Shown: positions 23,701 through 36,656, counted from the stretch's first letter. The stretch: 64,000 nucleotides of DNA from Aphelenchoides besseyi (GCA_024699855.1 JAMPIQ010000002.1:6138001-6202000), one strand, 5' to 3'. The notes: generated by a model not told the origin, from the sequence alone. Program-made: numbers and translations.

Positions 23701-26700
23701 CCGTTTGCCGTCGTTTTTTATTCTTCGTAGATGGCTGGAAGTTTGGGAAAAACCCAGAAATACGACAAGGAGCCAAGAAAGCCACGATTTTGTTTTGCAT
23801 CTCAGCAGCCAGACAACTTTTAGTTCGCGGAAGTAGAGATCTTTGTCCATGTATTTACCATTACATCTTATCTTCTAGTGATGATTATACGAAATTCGAT
23901 TCATTAAACTTCGACTTTGGTGCAAAATGAGAGACGAAATTCGCTCTCTTTGCTTGAGAGCTACGATTTTCTGCAGACATGTGAGTCGAATCGCTTGAAT
24001 ACGAAAGATCTTCAAGTTTAGTTGGCCGGATTTATCATTTCACACGTCGGACTATGCGCTTTAGTTGCATTGTACGCGGTGATGGGCGCATTTATGTTTC
24101 GAGTAAGTTGGTTGATAACTCTTGTTACTAGTCATTTCAGGCAATTGAATTTCCCGAAGAACAACGATTTCAAGGTCACATTGCAAATGACACATGGGAT
24201 GTTGTGACTCAATTGTATCAGTTCATTGACGAATCGGATGTCATCGAAGAACATGAAGTAAAAAAGAAAGCTCACGAGCTGCTGAAAAACTACGAGAATC
24301 TGCTCGTCAAAGCCGTGAACTTTGAAGGCTATGATGAGAAAGACGATGTAAAAGTGAGCTTTCAATGGACATTCTCAGGTGCTCTTCTCTACTCAATTAC
24401 CGTTTTCACGACAATTGGTAAGAAATATGCCAACGCATATCATTTCTTTGTTCTTAGGTTATGGTGAGTACTCATGAGCTTGTAGTGTTTGATGGATTCG
24501 GATTAAATGAGCGCTTCTAACATGACTTTTCTATGAACAAAAGTCTAGTCGAGTCAAAAGTTTCTTTTCGACCTTTTGATATTTGCCCTTTGTTCTTTTA
24601 ACAGAAAGTTCCTAGGCCATTTTATTTGTCTAAACTACTTCAAAAATCTGTCTGTTTAAAAATGTTCTTTATACTTGTTAATCGGTTTGATTATTGGACA
24701 CATTTGCCCGAAAACGAGCTATGGACGTGCTCTTACCATTCTGTATGCATCGGTTGGAATCCCGTTGATGCTTCTTTGTTTGGCGAATATCGCCGAGACA
24801 TTGGCACAAGTAAGTTGCTATTTTCGTGTAAACACTTAAAAGTTTAGGTGTTTACTTTTGTTTACTTCAAAGTATGTTGTGCGTGGTGTAGATATCAAGC
24901 GAAAAGACGACGAGTAAAACGAGCAGCTTTGAGTTTTCGTTATCATCCGAATGCTCCGGTTAGTGTTCGCCGAGGTGACTTCAAACGATGTTCAATCAAT
25001 TGGTTTCTTATTGCAGCACACTCTGCACGATCTGCTCAAAAGTTACCCAATCAGCTTCGTCGCAATGCATCACTCAACAAGGGTCGAGGAATGCGCAGCG
25101 ATACGAAGAGTGTTCGATCTTTGCGAAGCTTGACTCGTTACGAACCGAAATACGAAACTCAATCGTTGCCCGGAAAACGAAAAATAAGTCACGGCAGTGG
25201 CCAACGAGCATCACCAAGTGATCCATTGTCAAGGTTAGTGGAACACACCGCGTCTTACGGAGTTTTTCAAATCTCTCATCTTCAGAGTACAACCATTTCG
25301 CAACAGTAGAAGTCAAAAATCCAACCACCTGCCACACAACGTCTTACTGCACGATCCATCAGTTGCATTGGAAATGGACGGACAGTTGTTGAGCGTGCAA
25401 ATGGCCGGAGATCGACCGGTGAACAGCACGAAAAAACGTTTGTGCACAATTTCAAAATGCTGTGAAAAACCGACATTACGACGAGAATATGGTCGAGGTA
25501 AGTGAATGTTAGATTTTGAACATTGCCATCAACTGTCTAGGCGGGCTTCCAGTGCGCTACTTAAACAATTCGACAGCTGATGACGACAGATCGGCAATAA
25601 TTGAAGTGAAATCGATTCATAGTGCAAACGGAAGTGGAAGTTCAACTGTTCTTCCTGCTTCGGCGATCAATTCCACAGCTTTTGCGAATGCTCCAATTCG
25701 TGGTGGTTCGGCGCCTCTCCGTCGCAAGCCAAAACGACGACCACCACGTCATTTCGATGATTCAATCATAACATCTACGTTGGTTTAGCTCATTGTAGAC
25801 CACCAGATGTATTCTCGATTTCAGATCTACAAATGCCGGCGATAGTTCTCGATTACCGCAAATTACGGTCAGCGACAATGAGCGAGAAACCCCTGCTGCA
25901 GATGTGAGTCATGAGTTTGCTCCAGACAATGAATTCCTATTCGATTTAGTTGACGTTTTCTGATGAAGAAAATTACGCCGCTGCAATAGAATCGAGTAGT
26001 TCCGGACAACATTTAAGTGCCGAAACTACTGAACCACTTCCCGTTGTTCCACCACCACCACCAACTACAAAAACTCTTTCAATTGATGGAAGTTCAGCAT
26101 CAGCATCACGAAAGATACGCGGTGATGAGCGTTCGTATCGATCGGTAGATCAATCCGATGATCTAAGTATACGATCATATCGTCGTGGTTACAAACGAGA
26201 AAAAATGCCCGTATCTGTTGGTAAGTGGTTGCAAAACTCAAAGATCGTGACGCGAGTATCGGCTTCTAAATTACGAATTCAGGCATTGTCACAGTTATTT
26301 TGTTTATTGCGGGCGGCGCGATTTTGTTTGCGATTTGGGAGGATTGGAACTTCGTTTGTTGAAGTTTCCGTTAACAATTCTAATGATTGTTTTCAGTTCG
26401 ATGGCGCTTATTACTCCTTCATTACGTTGAGCACCATTGGTTTTGGTAGGTTAACAAGTGGCTTTTTCTTTGCGAATTTCCACCAAAACAGGAGACATTG
26501 TGCCCGGGCAGACTTTGGATGAGGACTCACAAGAGAAATTGGTTGTTTGCGCATTGTATCTGCTCTTTGGAATGGCACTGATTGCCATGTGTTTTAAGTT
26601 GATGCAAGACGACGTGGTGCAAAAAGCACGATGGTTAGGACAGCGAATTGGAATCATTGGTTTGTTCGCTTTGAATGCTTTGACTGGTTTGGATTTCAGT

Positions 26701-28098
26701 GAAAGAAGAGTCATCAGATGAGTCGGAAAGTGAGTTCGACGAAGAAATAATCGTGGAAGATGACGACGAAATGGACGTTGAACTCACGTCCGAAAAGATC
26801 ATTGAACAACAAGTTTGTTTGGAAACCGATTAAAAGCGAATACGAGTGAATTCAGGAGAAACACACACTTTCTTCATCGAATTCCTCGACAAATAACAAA
26901 GAGGAGTTTCGTTCAGTGCACAGAAACGGACATACTCGACATTGAGCACGAAGTTTAGTCTTTCACTTTTCGTTTTTGTTATTTTTGTAAATAAAATTCT
27001 AAACTCACTTTCACCGGTTCACTCATTCGTCGGGCATCGGGAAGTTTTCTTTTGGCCGATCGCAATCGTTTGTACATTTTCCGTAGTGCTCGAGACAACA
27101 ACCGTCCAACATCTTTCAGGATGATCAAAAACAACGGGATGCCAATGAGGATGTAAAGAATAGTAGCAAAACGACCACCGGATGTCTGTGCTACGGGCAG
27201 CCCATAGCCTGAAAGTCGGTTTTAGCAGATTGAAAACAAGTTAATTGGTTCAAATAAATAAAATAAAAGAGAAATCAATTAATAGCCATAGACAGTTTGA
27301 TTGATACAAACGTCAACACTCGAGAGATCGGGTAGGTGCTATCTAATCACAAGCACATCAGTCTCAATCAAAAAGTGTGTCCTCAAAATAGCACCTGTCG
27401 TTTCGGAAGTTTGTTTTCGAAACGTGAACACAATTATTTTAAGTTTGCTTTTATAGAAAAGAGTTCCTGCATGATTTCGAATCAGGACATAACTTAATAG
27501 GACTGAAAGAATTTTCGTCTTTTGGCACCCCGACCGCCATCAATCATTTCGATCATAAGCGTGTCAAAAGTTTTTTCAATCTTCTGTCTTCAACATCATT
27601 TTTGACCTTAGGAATGAACGAGGAAAAGTAAAAAAGCAGAAATATGAGGAATCAAAATCAATTTACCTATGGTGCTATACAACTGTCCACTGTAGAATAG
27701 AGCTCCAGTCCAACTCCAAGGACTCGGTTCACTGCGTTCCTCGATTACTTGAGTTAAGTTCAAATAGTCAATAAGCCAGAAGAGTGCATCTTTGGTATGA
27801 CGGGTTTGAAGATTGGTGTTGTATCGCATTTCGCGATCCATGCAACGAATCTCCAGCATCCGTTTCAAAACCTGAAAATGACTGTGCTTTCGCTAAATTG
27901 TAAAAATACTACCTGATTGAATGCATACTCCGTACTATCCCGGTATTTGGCTCTTCGGATTTCATCTGGTTCAAGTTCGAAATGTCGAAAGATCGCAGCT
28001 CCTATCACCGTATACGAAATGAGAACAATAAACGGTAAATAACGAGAGAGCTTGAATCTCTTGTAAAACCATTTAAGTTTCAGGAGAACGTGATGCAT
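20714..28098 (-). CDS. Two-pore-domain potassium channel (TWK type), host of a nested gene
   Basis: K2P channels carry background potassium current. Start [17 protein letters not shown] precedes M1 ([17 protein letters not shown]). The extracellular cap region leads to pore helix 1 ([17 protein letters not shown]) and filter GYGLP, then M2 ([18 protein letters not shown]) and a basic post-M2 segment. A 3907 nt intron (27008-23102) follows. The protein resumes with [20 protein letters not shown] and a charged loop, M3 ([18 protein letters not shown]), pore 2 ([15 protein letters not shown]) and M4 ([14 protein letters not shown]). A long C-terminal tail is acidic, Ser-rich and apparently disordered, ending SSFMKSDR. 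The two halves complement each other exactly, which is why I treat them as one gene. The intron after M4 (22548-22507) begins GC. Confidence 0.85.
23102..23926. other. Intronic space upstream of the nested K2P gene
   Basis: This is the part of the minus-strand host intron in front of the plus-strand K2P start codon, so it should carry that gene's promoter and 5' UTR. Short open frames on both strands show no recognisable protein. No core promoter motif stands out. Confidence 0.45.
23927..26945 (+). CDS. Two-pore-domain potassium channel (TWK type), nested in the opposite-strand K2P gene
   Basis: A complete K2P channel. Start [18 protein letters not shown] leads into M1 ([20 protein letters not shown]). 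A long extracellular cap region with acidic helices leads to pore 1 ([15 protein letters not shown]) and filter GYG, then M2 ([20 protein letters not shown]). The cytoplasmic loop is very long, basic and Ser-rich, through about five exons, with a polyproline run (VVPPPPPTT). M3 is [18 protein letters not shown], pore 2 [21 protein letters not shown]4 [20 protein letters not shown]. The tail is strongly acidic and ends [11 protein letters not shown]. The GY of the first filter lies on a 6 nt exon (24468-24473), and the acceptor of the next exon is TG instead of AG (24695-24696). Everything lies inside one intron of the minus-strand paralogue. Confidence 0.87.
26990..26995 (+). promoter_or_regulatory. 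AATAAA poly(A) signal of the nested K2P gene
   Basis: A perfect AATAAA lies 45 nt after the stop codon. It sits only 13 nt from the host gene's exon boundary on the other strand (27009), so cleavage must occur on or next to that host exon. Confidence 0.6.
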
Positions 28099-31000
28099 TT
28101 TGACATCGGACGGAAGATTGTAGCAATCAAAACGCAGCTCGATGGACGGCTACTTTCACATTTTCGCTCCAACTCAAATGGACCTGAAAACACATTGGTC
28201 AAAGTTTACGACCTTGGCTCTCGAAATTCGAGGAGCGAAGATGCACGTAATCCGAAGTCTATGAACATCCAAAAACTGTCCAAAAGTCTAATTGTTAAGA
28301 AAAAACGTCTGCGAAACAAGACGAAAGAATTGTAATTAGCGGAAGGAAAATTCGTCTTTTCGTTTCCAAATTAAATAAGATTCTCGTTTATCTCGGACAC
28401 AAATCAAAGTTTAAATAGTTGCAATTTCCGAGATTAAACACAAAATTACAGCTCCCACAAACACTCCGACAACGTGTCTAATGAAAACCACGACTATGAA
28501 GCACAGCTGAGATTATCAAATTTTCGGGGATAACCACAAAGCAAATTGAAGCGGCCGCCTCAATTTATCTTTTTGCCAACTCGACGTGTGCTGTTGCGTC
28601 AAAACCGAACGCCATCGGGAGTTCGAATCGATTCACACGAATACGCGATTCAGAGCATGTGTTTATTGAAGTTGCGGCCAATTTCTTTTCTGCGGCCATG
28701 AACTCTGCTAATCGAGGATATCATCGTCATCTAACCATATCCACTAGCTTCCAGTTGACTGCATAGCTCAAACCATCAAGTCGATCAATGAAGTTGAACT
28801 CTACAGTCGACTTAAATTTGGCAACAAATACACGTCAGACGTGAACAACGAAAGTCCATGATTGTTGTCAAAAGAAAGACAAATTGTCGCCGGAAAGCAA
28901 CTGAGTATATGAGTGCAATTAGAAGTCGAGCAGTCGACAGACCGTTCATGTCAAATGGAATTGCAACATAAAAAGAAAGCAACCTTTCAAATTTTTAATG
29001 ACCTTCGAACCAAAACGCCGGATTCGGAGCGATTTTAAAAAGTCGTAAACGAGATGCAAAGTTTAGCAGTCGACGTGTTGCCACTCGAAAACAATCGGCA
29101 AATCGGCCGGTGTGGCAAATCGAAATGGCGGCCTCAAGACAAATGGGTTGTCGACGCGAACGGCTTTCGGATCAAACGCTGAAAGTGAATGGGCAGCGGC
29201 CGTTCAACACACCAAGAGAGCAAGTTAGATGAGCTGCTCAGCCGCATCACAACTGCCAATTCAACAAAATGCGATGTCTGAGAATCGTTTCAAACCGAAA
29301 GTCTCGTCAAACGAAATTCTTCGTTTAAAACATGCGAAATGGCGTGAGTTTCAACTGTCTACCTGATACTCGTGGAACAAAAATGCTCCAATAAAAGACG
29401 GTCGAATGTTTTTCCTTGAACTGTTTCATGGATCTTAACGACCCGTCAAAGTGTTCAATGTTCATTTGTGTCCATCGAATAGAAGTCAAAGTTATCACTA
29501 CTGTATTTGTTGGGTACATTTCCACTCACGAATTGCAAATGTTTTAATTTCTTCTGTAGGTGCAAATGCGTTGAATGTCTACATAAACAGATTTGTGTTT
29601 CTGAATCAGTCGTTCTGTTAGTTAATTGACAACGTTGGATGTTTTATACCAATCCCTTAGGAGCCACCATCTGACATCGTGAATGAGACTCGATGTATGG
29701 TTGTCGAGAAACGAGTTTATTGCAAACATCGTTTTCAAATCATCCAATGCAAAATGACGATTAAAAGAGTGTGCTTGCGGGAGTTCAAACACTTTATAAC
29801 AGTTCTTTTTTTCGCAACATCAACAGCGAAAAGAAACACGTCGAGCGGTTTTTAAAGTTCGAATCTCTTCGAAGATGATTTCTGACCAGAGCTCTTGCTC
29901 GAAAATTTCAACGTCTTCAAATTCATTCCGCTTCACTGCAAATCCCATTCTTCAGCCTAAAGTCCAAAACTGTTTCACGCTCCTCGAACATAGTCTTCAG
30001 TTGCGGAAGTTCGACAGTTCATCGAAAACATATGAGACCAATCACGTGAACGATAATTTGCCGTCGGGAATTCGGATGGAATCTCGAAAAACCTCACGCA
30101 TTGAACAACTTTACTGTGCAGAATCTGTGGTTTCACCTACGGAACTTGACAGACCATGGAAAGTCGGAAGGCTATTCATTGGCAAGTCCACCCACTTCTA
30201 CGACGTTCCTCAAAAGACCACCGACTGCTCGTTTCCGTTGTTTCGTGCGAATCGACTGGAAATTACATGGCCGTTGATTGTATTCACTTGCGAAAACTGT
30301 TCACATGTTTTTGGGGAGATTTCGAATTAAACTCTTGGTCCGCTCACATCAACGAAGCACATAATCCGCGCTGACTCAACACCTCGAACTCGTCAAACCG
30401 TTCCGATCTGCTCGTGAATTCACCTCGTTCGAGTTTCCGTTCACACACGAAAAGCAATCGAGAGCTCCGCTTGTTAATTGACGTTCCCAATGCTGAAGTG
30501 AAAGTGTTTAGTCGACGGCGTTTCTCTTTTGTGTTCGAAACACAAAGAAACCGTTTAAAATTTTGTTGAACATTTTCGTTGTGTTTTGCGATTGAGCATC
30601 GATCTCCATCAACTGCTTTCAATTTCTTTGTTTTTCTGCGCAAACTCCTAAAACAAAACGACGAGAATGAAAGTCGTGGTTTTGGCGAATTGCAGTGCGC
30701 AGCTTCCGATCGTCAGTTTCCGTTGTGTTTTGACGGAAAGGCAATTTTCTTGTCAATTCGAATTTCAGTGCCACACTCTCGCTTCAAAACCAAACATCGA
30801 TTGTCGATCCGATTTGGATCAACGAGTCATAGCCGTGTGATGAACTTTCGATCGCTTTCCATTGAACAAGTGAAGTGCATCGTTCTGAGGTTTCAACGAC
30901 CGTTTTTGGTGTTTCGCTTTTGAGATTTGTGTTGCGCGTTTAGGACTTTGAATTAGCAATAATTACTTGGAAACTCCCCACCGACGTCCAGTTTTTCTCG

Positions 31001-33409
31001 CCGAAGATTCTCCGTTATATCGTAGTCGGGGTATAATCTTCGGATTTAACGTTTTTTGGCCCATTTGTCTGATTGGCATTTAAACGTGCATTCCGACTGT
31101 ACACCGATTTTTGAATTGTTCACATTCCGTTTGTGTTAAACTGCGCGTTCCGGAATGAAGTCAAAAATAGCTCCCGATAGTGAATGAACACCTCCGCGCG
31201 AATCAACAAACTTGCTCTCGTGTCAATTCGTTTGTTTAATTACAAGCTTAAGAAAGTGGGCGATCAGTAGTCTTATCCATTGAATAAACAGTCCAATTGA
31301 TGAGCAATCAACAGATTGGATATCAATGACCATCTTCTCCGTGCCTTTTGTTTACTGTTCCTCAGAGAAAAAACAAACAATGCGCGGAAGTCGAAAATAA
31401 TGAGTGGCAGTTCAAAGTCTTAAACCTCTTAACTCAATCGTGGTTTCGATTTCGCAGCTAAAAAACCAAAGTCACGTAGTTGAGGTTGATCGAGAAGGAA
31501 TTGAAGCAGACACACTGTTCGACTATAAATTCGGGACGTCAGTTCGATGTTAAGTCAAACAAACATATCGATTAAAAAACTGTAGGTACAAGATTGCTAG
31601 GAGTTTTTTCTAAGCTTTGATGCATTCTAGAGTCAAATATTTCCGGCGTTACGGTCGTGTATTGTAAGACGATTACGAGTATCTACAGCTCTAACTACGC
31701 GGTAATGACTGCGGGGATTAACTTGAGGTCGACCAGCTGAAACCCATAAAATGAATGTGATGGGGAGTTGAGTCGGCAATAAAAATTCACTGGAGAGTTT
31801 TTACCAAAATTTTTCCAACATACCTGTACTCTGCCACGAATTTCCTTGTTGTAAAAAGAGTATTCTGGATTTCGACCACGCGCTTTACTTTCCAGCCATC
31901 CACTTAAACGCTTTTCGAATGTCAACAAACATCTTCACTTTTGAACAAACTGGCAACTTGGTTCTTAAACGATTGAACTACAATGTTTAAGCGTTTTGCA
32001 GCTTTCAAAAAGCGACATGCTGATACACAATACAAAAGTTCAGTGTTGCAGTTTGTTTCGCAATCCAGTTTATACTTTCAACAAGACTTGAGTGTTCTTC
32101 TGTAAGTTTTCATTCGACTCTTCAAAGTTCGATTAATTTTTTGCTGCTGCTTTACAACACTTTCCAATGTTTTCGGCTTCCAAACACATGACTTGATGGT
32201 TAATTTTGCGTCTTCGGTCTTTCTTTTCCATCAAAAAAAGGTCCAGCTTCTAATCAGATTCTCAGTACAGCTACCGTATGCACATACACGTAATCCATTG
32301 GCTTTGAATGTTGCGTCTTGAGACAGACAATTTTCTTAATGCATTCTGATGACAACTTCCTTAACAACGAAAACTGATCCTTCAATCTCATCACAAACTT
32401 TCAAGCGTGTTTTGGAGTTACTTTACATGGTTCTTGTGGCTTCTAGTCGGCGATAGGAACTCGTCTCGCCCATTATTTTGCGTTCACTGTGCTCTTGTTT
32501 GTATGCGCAGTTGCTCGTTTCTGTTGTAAAACTGTCGGGTTATTGGCAATAAAGATCAATGACACCTCTGAATAACAGCAACTTGTTTCGCTTTTCAAGT
32601 TAATTTTTTTCGCATGTTGTGTCAACAAAAAGTCGAGGTTTTTGTAAATTTTGAAGACCTCAGTGTTTGCATTTGTTGGACGAATAAAAGGTCAGGTTTC
32701 TGGATTATACAGTTATTTGTGATTTATCATCGAATATTCAACACGAGCTCTGATCTCCTTCTACGGTCAAATAGTGATTCATTGCATACCGGGTATTCCA
32801 GCTGTTTTTATTCGATGATTGCTGTTTTAGTTCGAAGGTTAAACGCGAATGTAAAGTCGATGAGTAGGTGAAAGTGCGCGTTAATCAACGGAAACATGAC
32901 ATCTACGTCGATTCTCCTTTTTAAAATACTACGTGAAAGCTTTTGTTGAATTAGGCCGCGGATTTACGTCTTTATCTGATCGGTTTCTTTCGCTATTGAC
33001 GCAGGTATAACGCAAAAGAACGGAACTTTGCATCATTGCCTCCACTCTTATGGTCCAATGGATGAAGGAATTTGAGGTTGAGGAGTTCGAAAAAATGAGG
33101 CTATTTGCCAGCTTACACTTTGGTCTCGTTAACTGCCTACTCATTCAGAGCAAGAGGTCACTAAACGATCGTGTTCGCTAGTTGCTAATAAGTACCAAGT
33201 GCAATTCAGCAATAATTGAGCAGATGAAGTTGCTCGTCAAAAACATACGATTAGCATACATTAACAACATCAGACAACAATTGTCGAGTAAATTCGCGTT
33301 TTCTTTGTTTAACCTTGAATTTAAATCGCTTTATCGTTGTTTACGGTTGTAGTATAGATGTTAACTTTCATGAGCATCAACTCGGCTGTTTTAGGTCGGG
33401 AGTATTCCA
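28099..33409. other. Large gene-poor stretch, 5.3 kb
   Basis: No exon chain with recognisable similarity was found on either strand. The longest open frame (29875-30330, plus) has no known motif, and its reading is interrupted by no obvious splice sites. The region probably includes the promoter of the minus-strand K2P gene and 5' UTR exons of gamma-glutamyltransferase near 33.3 kb. Non-coding RNA genes or rapidly evolving exons may be missed by eye. Confidence 0.4.
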
Positions 33410-36261
33410 ATGGCGCGAATCACCGAAATGACCAACGGTCGGGGTTCACCATCAGAAGTTTTCAGCACAAATATTCTGCACTTGGAAAAAAAGAAGGAGA
33501 AAAAAACCACGTGAGTTCTCATTTTGAATCCTTAGATTTCATGTACCTGTGTCTTAGGTTATTCAAGAAGTTAGCAATTTTTGCCGCTGTTCTTTGTGTT
33601 TTCTTCATGTTGGCTACTGTTGCATTGGCCATTACGTTAGGAATCAAAATGCGTGCATTTCAAGATCTGGACGAATCGACTCCAGCATCGATTCCCAATC
33701 GAAGTATTCCGTCGCCGCTCCTTGAGGTTCGCTGAACTTTTTGAATGCGAGATGGAATTCAGGATTTCAGAAAGTTTATTCCACGAGCGGAAATGCAAAT
33801 GGAACCATAAAATGCAGTATGGAATCTGAATGGCCGAAACCAAGTGGTTCGATGCACGCCAAATACAAGCGAGCTGCTATTGCGACTGATCACGGATATT
33901 GCAGTGAAATTGGACGGTAAATGCAAATAATGTTCGTGAATCTCATCAATTTTGTCTTAGCAACGTTCTTTTCCGCGGTGGAAATGCGGTGGACTCTGCG
34001 ATTGCGTCGTTGTTGTGTATTGGTGTGATGAATCCTCAAAGCTCGGGTTTAGGAGGTACAACCAAACGAATTACGAATGAGATAAACTGACGTTTGCAGG
34101 CGGTTTTCAAATGACGATTTTCAATGCAACGACTCAAAGATGCATGGTATTAGATGCACGAGAAACCGCTCCATCAGGTGCAGACGCTGAGGTGAAATTT
34201 AGAGGAATTTCGATGAGTCCGAAAATACTTTAGATGTTCGTAAACACGCCGTTGACATCAGACAATGGATCAGTTTTTGGTTATCGTTCAATTGCTGTTC
34301 CGGGAGAGGTATTGGCGAGAAATTTAAGAGACTAACATCAATCTATCTTTTCAGTTGCATGGCTATTTCACCGCCTTCACGAATCATGGAAGCGGAAAAG
34401 TCACGTGGGAAAGTTTGTTTGAACCGGCAATTGCTTTGGCTCGCGATGGTTTTCCGGTGTCGTCGAACTTGGCCATGGTCTTACAGAAGTTGGAAGCGCG
34501 AATTGGTCAAGACGAAGACATGCGAAGAGTGTTCTTCGATAAGCGTACGAACAAACCCTACGAAGAAGGCGACATTATGAAACGACAACGATTAGCCGAA
34601 ACACTCAGCGAACTGGCAACAGCAAGCGATCCAATCAAATTATTCTACAGAGGTAAACATCATTACGAACAGACGAGAAGCATCTTCTAACTTTAGGTGG
34701 AATCGCCCAGACAATCAGTGCAGAAATTACGGAAAAAGGAGGATTGGTAACAGCCGAAGATTTGGCGGCTTATGAAACGACAGCCATCGACACTCCATTA
34801 GAGTCGGAATCTCTGTAGGCCAAGATTCACTTCGTAGTTAATTGTCTGATTTCAGTCCTGGTGATCTCGTTGTTTGCGGTCCACCGCCTCCATCTTCGTT
34901 TGCTGTCTCTCAAGCGTATGTTCTTACAACAACGTTTCCGCTAAAAAGCTTTTCAGAATCATCAGCGTTATGGCCGAGTTTTATCGGAACGAATCCACAG
35001 TTGATCTAAACGACCCACTTATTTATCATCGACTCATTGAAATTGAGAAATTTGCATATGCTCAGCGAACTAAACTCGGCGACATCAAATTTGTCAAAGA
35101 CGCTCAAGAGCTTTCACGAAACATGACCACACCGTAAGCTATAATACCAAAGATGATAATCTTTTTTATTTAGAGCGTTTGCAAAATGGGTTGCCAAAAT
35201 GAGTAAGTGAAAAGAAGATTTGTGATTGAAAGTCTAAAACCACACTAACAGATAACTTTCAAATAAGTGAATTTAAACTCGTATTATAATGATCAACAAC
35301 AAAGCAGTTCATTCTTTCAGTCAAAGATACCGCACAGCCACAAGAATACTATAGTCGTGACTTAACTGCGCAAGTACCCGATCATGGAACAGCTCATGTC
35401 TCAGCTTTGGATCACGAGGGCAATGCTGTAAGCGTGACGAGTACAATCAATCAACTGTAAGTTTAACAGAAAGACAAATAGAAACAATGGTTTTTGAAGT
35501 CTTGGATCAAATCGAATTTCACCGACACTTGGTATTCTATGGAACGATCAGGTAAAAGAAGTTCTTTAGAGTACAAGTGAATAGTTTGTTTTAGATGGAC
35601 GATTTTTCGGTACGTAGTTTGATGTTTGCTTTTAGTGCAAATACAAAGCCACAAGTTAACAATCTTCAAATTTTAGACTCCCGGTCAACCGAATGGATTT
35701 GGTTTTGCACCGAGTCCTGCTAACTTCATTGCTCCAGGTACCTATATAAGATTAAACAAAGAACAAGCAGAGTTTTAGGCAAAAAACCGATGAGTTCGAT
35801 GAGTCCAGCTATTGTTTACGATAAGCGTGAGAGTAAAGTGAAAGTATGTTTTCGGGTTGTGTATTGTCAATTATCATCTACACAATTTAAGATGGTCGTT
35901 GGAGCGTCTGGTGGATCTCGAATCATCTCGGCTGTTGCACAGACCGTTATTCGAACGCTGTTGTTTAATCAAACAGTCAAAGAAGCTGTTGATGCGCCAC
36001 GAATTCACAACCAATTTGCGCCATATATTACTGAATACGAAGAGAAGACTCCAAAGGTATTTTAAAAACAAATTTGAAAGACAATACAAATGCTTTCAGT
36101 CCTTGGTTAATGTTTTAATTGACACGTATAAGCAGGAAGGAATGAATCCGGTTCCGAAACAAGCCAGTGTTGTACAAGCATTAGTTCACGAAGAGGATGG
36201 TTTCATTCACGGTAATAGTGATTTCCGACGGCAAACCGCTACGTATCCCGCCGGTTTTTGA
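33410..36261 (+). CDS. Gamma-glutamyltransferase, type II membrane ectoenzyme
   Basis: The enzyme cleaves or transfers the gamma-glutamyl group of glutathione outside the cell. After a basic cytoplasmic N-terminus ([18 protein letters not shown]), a signal anchor follows ([20 protein letters not shown]). Large-subunit motifs include [27 protein letters not shown] and [11 protein letters not shown] (the substrate-binding Arg). The small subunit begins at the autocatalytic Thr in [18 protein letters not shown] followed by [11 protein letters not shown]. Donor-site motifs [10 protein letters not shown] and [10 protein letters not shown] are intact. In the segment that reads NNEMDDFS in human GGT1, this protein has WNDQMDDFS, so the donor-amino-binding Glu is Gln. 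About fifteen exons. The ATG at 33410 was chosen because only this frame splices in phase (ACC AC|G) into the membrane segment. Confidence 0.92.
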
Positions 36262-36656
36262 ATTAACATTCTCATGGTATTGTCGTATATGGTCCTTCCG
36301 TTGATATACCGGTTAGTAATTGGAATCACGTATTATGTTCATACAATATCAAAAACATGTTTGTGCTTTGACTTCAATCTTCCGCAGTATTTACTATCTG
36401 TTAAATAGTTTCAATGAATCGGGTATTTTGTCATTGCTTTTATATGATTAGTAACTTTGAAATACTTCTCCGTAAAGCACATTGATACCCGAACAAAAGT
36501 CTCTCAGCTTCAAAGTCTTCCGCTAAATTCCCGGCGATTTCTGTGATATCAAATTGTTTTGTCTTCGTTGTTCTGCACCATTTGGTTATTTTGTACAAAC
36601 TAATTGATCCAATAAACAAAAACAATTTTATCTAAACAACAAAATCCATGCATCTA
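36262..36656. other. Convergent intergenic region
   Basis: This is the space between the GGT stop and the DARS2 stop on the other strand. It is AT-rich 3' UTR sequence with no coding exon. An AATAAA on the plus strand at about 36611 is in the wrong place to be clearly assigned. Confidence 0.4.

Noticed and set aside
24959..25016. 58 nt intron after HPNAP in the plus-strand K2P loop
   Set aside because: Using that donor shifts the frame to an early stop; the donor at CGAG|GTGACT (24976) keeps the frame.
20714..28098. Interpretation as two separate minus-strand channel half-genes or pseudogenes
   Set aside because: The N-half has M1-P1-M2 only and the C-half M3-P2-M4 only, with no internal start or stop and matching phase 0 ends; one gene with a large intron is simpler.
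29875..30330. 151-codon plus-strand open frame in the gene-poor region
   Set aside because: No recognisable motif, no flanking splice or poly(A) signals, and overlapping frames of similar length; could be chance.
31695..31928. Minus-strand open frame that splices at CAG|GTATGT to a short second exon
   Set aside because: The frame begins at TTG, has no in-frame ATG before a stop, and the joined product is under 50 residues.
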